Part shown: positions 28,527 through 33,096 of the stretch, in pieces
Numbering within the stretch: position 1 is the first letter of the stretch
Layout: each line of letters opens with the position of its first letter
Source: Hirudo medicinalis
Taxonomy: Eukaryota; Annelida; Clitellata; Hirudinida; Hirudinidae
Length of the DNA stretch: 33,096 nt
Assembly: GCA_011800805.1 (NCBI GenBank)
Contig: MPNW01000570.1
Location: forward strand, 1 to 33,096
Reading direction: 5' to 3'
Position numbers and translations under genes: made by a program
Notes under the pieces: model-generated
What the model was told of the DNA's origin: nothing
Seen by the model: only the letters and a program-made list of their open reading frames with translations
The model's database searches: none

Positions 28527-30678
28527 ATGACAGGTAGAGTGATTATTATCACCGGTGCTAATTCCGGAATTGGGTTCGAAGTTTCAAAGTATTTAGCCGA
28601 GGGAGGTAATGATGTTACGTTAGCGTGCAAGGACCCAGAAAAGGGCGAAGAGTCAGTCACAAAAATTAAAGTTCTCTATCCATCTGCACTGGTTCAATTT
28701 TTAGAGGTGGGAATTTAAGCTGTCTTTTGTTAAGATTTGATCTCTGAAAATGTAGGACTTTCAAAACGTTGTTGGTCCTTAGCTTGATTTGAGTTCAACA
28801 ACATCCATAAGAAGCTTTGTAAAAGAATTCATGAAAAGAAAATCAAAACTGAATATCTTGATAAATAATGCTGCTGTTCAACCAGACAAGAAGGATTTGA
28901 CGCCTCATGTAACCTCTGAAGGATTTGAATACACCATGGCATCAAATTATTTCGGTGAGTTCATTCACTAAGGATTTTGAATGTTACTGCCCGTTAATGG
29001 TAACCTTGATAGTTGATTCCTTTTTGTGTTAGGTCACTTTCTACTCACTCAACTTTTGCTCGACTACCTTTCTCAAACAGCCGTTGTGCTTGGAGAAAGT
29101 CGAATCATTAATGTAACATGTGCCTCTCACGAAAATCACAGTATCTGGCCATACAAAGGTTGGATTTTATTTTGTTTACAACTTTATTATTTGTTTGGTT
29201 AAGATTCCAATCATCTCTTGAATTTTGTTCTCAGTCATAGCACTGAAAGTTTTTTTAAAGATAGATAAGTTTGACAACAACTCAAGTTCATCTTATGGCT
29301 AAGTGGAGTGCCTGTGCATTGTTTACATTATTTTGTTGTTTTAGTACTTGCATACTATTTGAACATTGTTTTTTAATGAGCTAAATGTTTTGTTCATTTA
29401 TTAGTATATTTTATAGTAAATAATATTTCATGTGTTTTAACTGAGAATTTAAAATTATTTCCAGACTTAGAAGAATTAAATCCAAGTAACTTGCAGTTGT
29501 TGAAGAACAATGCATACAATGGAGCACAGGCTTACAAAAACTCCAAACTCTGCAACCTACTTTTCACTTACCGACTAGCTGAAGCAGTTAAGAATGAGCA
29601 TGTTACAGTACTAGCAGTCGATCCAGGTAGAGTGACGTGTGGAATTTTATTTAACAGTCCAGTTTATACTGCGTTAACATTAGACCCATGAATAATGTCG
29701 AGCACTTTTAAAGGGTTTATCGCCATCGATGTGATAAATGTTACAAGCACTGTCACGGTGGGTGAGCCACACCCATCCGCAACACTTTCTCATGGTGGGG
29801 TTCCATGCCATATGTATAACTAAAAGGAGCCTGCCAAGCTAGAGGAGATTTTGTGTAGCTGAGTAGGACATCGTTGACAATTTTAGTTTTAAATAAAGAC
29901 TGTTTTGTAGAAAGTCGTTTGACTTTAGTGTTGAGTCATTCTAGTTGTAAGTGGATAATTATTTTGTTGGAAGGAGGTTGCACGCTCTAAGAAGATAGAG
30001 ACGTGACAAGTACTTTTATGCTTTATTGACAATTTAGCAACCACTTAGTCAGAACATGTTTGAAAGATAATAAGACTTCAGAAAGCAGCCTTTTTAGATA
30101 AGATTTTGCACAAGATAACAGTTTAAAGTTTATATGGTGTTTAACAAAGCAACTTTAATTTATCGAGAATGACTCATTCCAGGTTATGTGCCCACGACCA
30201 ACCTTCAGAGGAACTTCCCATGTCTCCACAGATTCTTTTCCATTTGTTGCCTCCACAAATGTCTCAAGTGTGCACACCTCACAAAAACCATCAAAAAAGG
30301 GGCCTTGCAAATTGTAGACTTGGCCACCAGTGAAAAATTTGAAGGTTTTTACTCATATCAAATGTTTCTTTCCTTCTAAGGTGTTGTGTTCAATTTTACA
30401 AGCAAATTGTTATCTGATATTAATAGAAAAATAAATTCAACTGCTTTGCTAATTTGATTATTTACATCAATGAAAGTGATCAGTTTCTTTAACTCCATTC
30501 AATTAATCTTGCAGGGATCACTGGTAAGTTTTACAGAAATGGAAAGCCCGAAAGATCCTCATTGGAATCATACGATATAGATTTGCAAAAGGCTTTGTGG
30601 AAAGAGTCGTGCAAACTTCTGATGATTCGAGGGAGTATGACGACCGGTAACATGTTCGACGATCTGAGTTTGAAGTAG
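28527..30678 (+). CDS. Short-chain dehydrogenase/reductase, retinol-dehydrogenase-like
   Basis: Six exons, 28527-28706, 28783-28954, 29033-29158, 29465-29626, 30183-30344 and 30515-30678, giving 321 aa, typical for RDH/DHRS/WWOX-type classical SDRs. The Rossmann cofactor site is TGANSGIG (9-16) and the NNAG-type motif is NNAA (88-91). ASNYFGHFLLT supplies the structural Asn, and the active site is YKNSK with Y183 and K187. AVDPGYVPTTN is the usual PG motif after beta-6. It should oxidise or reduce an alcohol/carbonyl, perhaps a retinoid or lipid, with NADP(H) or NAD(H); the substrate is not predictable. Where relatives have SS (INVSSxAH) it has TC (INVTCASH), so the catalytic Ser position appears to be Cys147. 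There is no obvious N-terminal membrane anchor; the protein starts directly at the Rossmann strand. Confidence 0.93.
29892..29897 (+). terminator. Possible intronic poly(A) signal in SDR intron 4
   Basis: AATAAA followed by a T/GT-rich stretch (TGTTTTGTAG, later TTTTGTTGG). Read-through of the exon 4 donor stays in frame to a TGA at 29689-29691, so an early-terminated isoform is conceivable. Confidence 0.25.
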
Positions 30679-31263
30679 TTGTATTTTTATTTTTATCCTG
30701 CATGTTGATTCTGGCTTCTGTTCTTATAAGTATAAAATCCTGCTTTACTAGCATTTTGAGTTGTTCAATCTATGATATGATGTAAGCTTTTTTTTTACCA
30801 AAGCGATTGCCTAGAATATAATGTGATTAGAATTAAGGTCCACATGATGATTCATCCATTTTATAATGACTCAATAGCAGCATTTATTTGTTCCTGAGTG
30901 ATGAGACAAAAGCAATTTCATGTTTGACCTGCTCAATCATTGCTTGTTTTGATTGATTTGTTCAAATCATTTTCCCTTTAATAATCTTTGATTTTTATGA
31001 TTGTACTCCTTGACAATAAATAGCCAAGAAATTGTTTTGATTACCGTTTATAGATCATGATGACTTTTAATTGATTTTTTTTAAATTGAATCTGATTTAT
31101 TGCATCTGCATTGTGAGACCATTTGTAAATAAACACACTGAATGAATATTTAACTTGTTTAATAAAATGCTGATATGAAAGATGAAGTACGGAAGTAAGA
31201 GACATTGAAAATAATTTAAGTCGACAACCGAGTTGATCACGATCGGTAACAGATTCCCGAAGG
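30679..31263. other. Convergent spacer with poly(A) signals on both strands
   Basis: Lies between the facing stops of the SDR (+) and multi-IQ (-) genes. Plus-strand AATAAA occurs at 31015-31020 and 31128-31133. Minus-strand AATAAA (TTTATT at 31096-31101) lies about 160 bp past the IQ-gene stop. The 3' UTRs may therefore overlap. No other gene is seen. Confidence 0.6.
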
Positions 31264-32858
31264 TCAGTCGAGGTCGGCAGATCCAAACTCATCGGTATCG
31301 AAAGTCTTCCATGGAGTCTTATGAATGCCCAGATCTTTTCTGGTCCTCATTCCTCTCACGCCTGCCTGGATTTTCGTGGCAGCTCGATCGAGGTCCACAG
31401 AACTCTGACCATACTGCCTTAGAGTCGGCTTTCCAATGTTTTGCTCTATCAAATGTCTCTTCTTCAGTTCTTGCCTGGTCTTCATTCCTCTTACCCCTGC
31501 CTGAATCTTTGTGGCTGCTTCACTACGATCCAAGTTTCGAAATGTTCCTTCAATGTTTGGTTCAGAAGAATCAGTGAAAGCATTTGTGCCCATCGATCTG
31601 CGTCTGCTCATGTTCTTCCTGACTTGCATGCCTTTCACTCCAGCTTGAATTCTGGTTGCGGCCAGTTCCTTGTCGACTCCTTGTTGTTCGTACTGCACTG
31701 TGTCTTCCTCCTCAACTGGTTCAATATCTCTCCATGAATCGTCGAAGGTCATTTGCCTTCTGTTTTTCAGGTCTTTTCGAACCCTCATGGCTTTTATCCC
31801 TGCCTGAATTTTGGTAACAGCCTCGTCTTTTTCGTTTCGAAGGAGAATATCCGTTCCGCCCTCTGACATTCTTCTCTTGAAGTCCCTCCTCACCTTCATG
31901 CCTCTCATTCCTGCTTGGATTCTACTTGCAGCATTGTTTAGTTCTTCCATGTCCCGATCGTCGACGTTGTTGAAGGGTTGCGATACGCTTTCACGAGGCA
32001 TGTTGCCGCCTTCAGAATGTTGCTTTCTCATTTCTCTGCGGACTTTCATTCCTCTCACACCAGCTTGAATCTTGGTAGCAGCTTTGTCGAAATCGTACTG
32101 AGGATCCGTGAGGTGAGCCTGACTGAGGGAGTAACTCCTCTGAGTCAAGTGCGTGCGTCGAACATTTATTTCCTTCCTCGTTTTCATGCCTCTCACTCCG
32201 GCCTGAATTTTCGTTGCTGATTTGTTAAGCAATTCATCAATTTCCAGTTCCGTTTGTTTTCCTCCATCTCCATCTCCTTTCTCACCTTCATCCTCATCGT
32301 TTTTCGCGTCTTCTTTGTTTTCTCCATCTCTTTCAATTTTGATTTCTCTCATCTTCTTGCGAGTTTTCATGCCCATATATCCAGCTTGAATTTTATTGAC
32401 TGCCCGGTTCTTTTTCCAGGTCTTATCGTCGTCATCATCATCATAACCATCGTTATTATTTTCATCATCATCGATAGCTTCTTCTTCGTCATCATCATCA
32501 ACACTGTTTTCCAAAAGCGAGTCGTTAACGACGTCCTTCAGTTGCACTTTCTGCCTCATTCGCTTTCTCACCTGCATGCCCCTAATTCCAGACTGTATCT
32601 TCGTAGCGGCCTCCTCATTCTTTCTAAGCTCTCCAGCCATTACGTCATTATGGACGCTTCCTTCACCGTCACCGCCATCATCGTCGTCATCGTCACTTTT
32701 CTTCACGCTCCTTTGATCTTCTATCTCATCTTCAGCAGGCATTTGTTCATGTTTCATTGGCTTCAGCTTCCGTCTGACCACCATTCCTCTCACTCCGGCC
32801 TGGATTTTCGTGGCGGCCATGTCCTGCTTTTTCAGCTTTTCTTCCTGGTCATCATGAT
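31264..32858 (-). CDS. Multi-IQ-motif protein, last large exon (5' end outside window)
   Basis: One open exon of at least 531 codons. It enters at an AACAG acceptor at about 32859 and ends in TAG after EFGSADLD. Counting from the Met at 32820, ten near-identical motifs A(A/V)TKIQAGVRGMxxRxx have their IQ at residues 6, 75, 144, 205, 251, 301, 338, 391, 439 and 484. Each fits the IQ consensus IQxxxRGxxxR, which binds calmodulin or EF-hand light chains, often without calcium. The linkers of 37-69 residues are acidic in the first half (DDDD runs) and Ser/Arg-rich in the second (RRMSEGG, RRRSMG), giving possible basophilic-kinase sites. Upstream of that Met the frame continues (DHDDQEEKLKKQD) to the splice site, so the true start lies in an earlier exon beyond the window. 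No motor or enzymatic domain is visible. Similar IQ strings occur in sperm and cytoskeletal proteins, but I cannot assign a family. Confidence 0.87.
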
Positions 32859-32940
32859 CTGTTCAACAAAATGAATCGATATTTAGTTTTAGACCAATCA
32901 AATTAACGTAATACTTAAGAATTATTCTAATTTGGTTAAT

Positions 32941-32956
32941 AATAATAAAAAAAACT

Positions 32957-32993
<37 letters not shown>
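32941..32993. repeat. (AAT)n microsatellite
   Basis: AAT triplets and short A-runs in the intron upstream of the multi-IQ exon. Confidence 0.88.
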
Positions 32994-32998
32994 CAAAG

Positions 32999-33096
32999 GA
33001 ACAATTGAAAGGTCTAACTGAGGATGATGCAGAGTTTAAACTGATTATCAGGACAACTGATAAGTTGGTTGGTGCCATTAAAGAGCAAGGAAAACA
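32999..33096 (+). CDS. Possible partial exon at the window edge
   Basis: From 32999 the plus strand is open to the window end. It reads EQLKGLTEDDAEFKLIIR followed by TTDKLVGAIKEQGK, charged and protein-like in composition. ATCAAAG|G before it could be an acceptor, though it lacks a pyrimidine tract. The minus strand is also open here but reads as a less protein-like Ser/Leu/Cys mix. The protein family is not recognised. It could be an exon of a plus-strand gene overlapping the IQ gene's intron, or part of a transposon-derived frame. Confidence 0.25.

Noticed and set aside
31233..32874. Plus-strand frames of 80-206 codons opposite the multi-IQ exon
   Set aside because: Shadows of the repeated IQ coding sequence; the minus-strand frame has ten conserved motifs and accounts for the openness.

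Overview
This is nuclear DNA of an animal, most likely an invertebrate; I cannot name the phylum from sequence alone. The evidence is multi-exon genes with GT-AG introns, AATAAA poly(A) signals, abundant (ATC)n and (GGAT)n microsatellites, DNA-transposon and tRNA-derived repeat remnants, and animal gene families (a testis-specific serine kinase, 14-3-3, PWP1, a retinol-dehydrogenase-like SDR and a multi-IQ protein). No bacterial, viral or CRISPR-like feature was seen. || LEFT THIRD (1-11.8 kb): repeat-rich and gene-poor. It holds many related (ATC/GTC)n arrays, two 10-bp AATT-phased tandem repeats (471-620, 7146-7222), a nested GATT-rich minisatellite (1326-1965), a 21-bp satellite (2934-3112), a G-run likely to form a quadruplex (4925-4949), and two related hAT-like MITE copies (8935-9038, 10821-10986). 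Two small unrecognised genes lie here. One is a tentative 69-aa protein in which two exons carry variants of the same VKxSxxTxFEDxK motif (2644-6856). The other is a well-supported 101-aa secreted protein with a dibasic site and a C-terminal Gly-Gly-Lys (7653-9536), so it may be a peptide precursor. || MIDDLE (11.8-25 kb): a complete TSSK-family kinase (+, 4 exons), then a complete five-exon 14-3-3 gene (+) whose first exon lacks one base in an A-run, which breaks the frame. Tail-to-tail with it is a 12-exon minus-strand gene that joins a novel N-terminal region, a winged-helix segment and a nucleoside-phosphorylase (PNP_UDP-like) domain. That domain ends just after its conserved Glu motif. 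|| RIGHT (25-33 kb): PWP1 (+, 6 exons), a WD-repeat ribosome-biogenesis factor, is head-to-head with the winged-helix/phosphorylase gene. It is followed on the same strand by an SDR oxidoreductase (+, 6 exons). The SDR gene is tail-to-tail with the large last exon of a protein with ten IQ motifs and acidic linkers (-, 5' end outside the window). A short open stretch at the right edge may be part of a further exon. || The genes do not form one pathway. TSSK and the multi-IQ protein would both suit sperm or flagellar biology, but that is inference. All exon boundaries come from reading splice signals and checking phase by hand; no alignment or transcript data were available.
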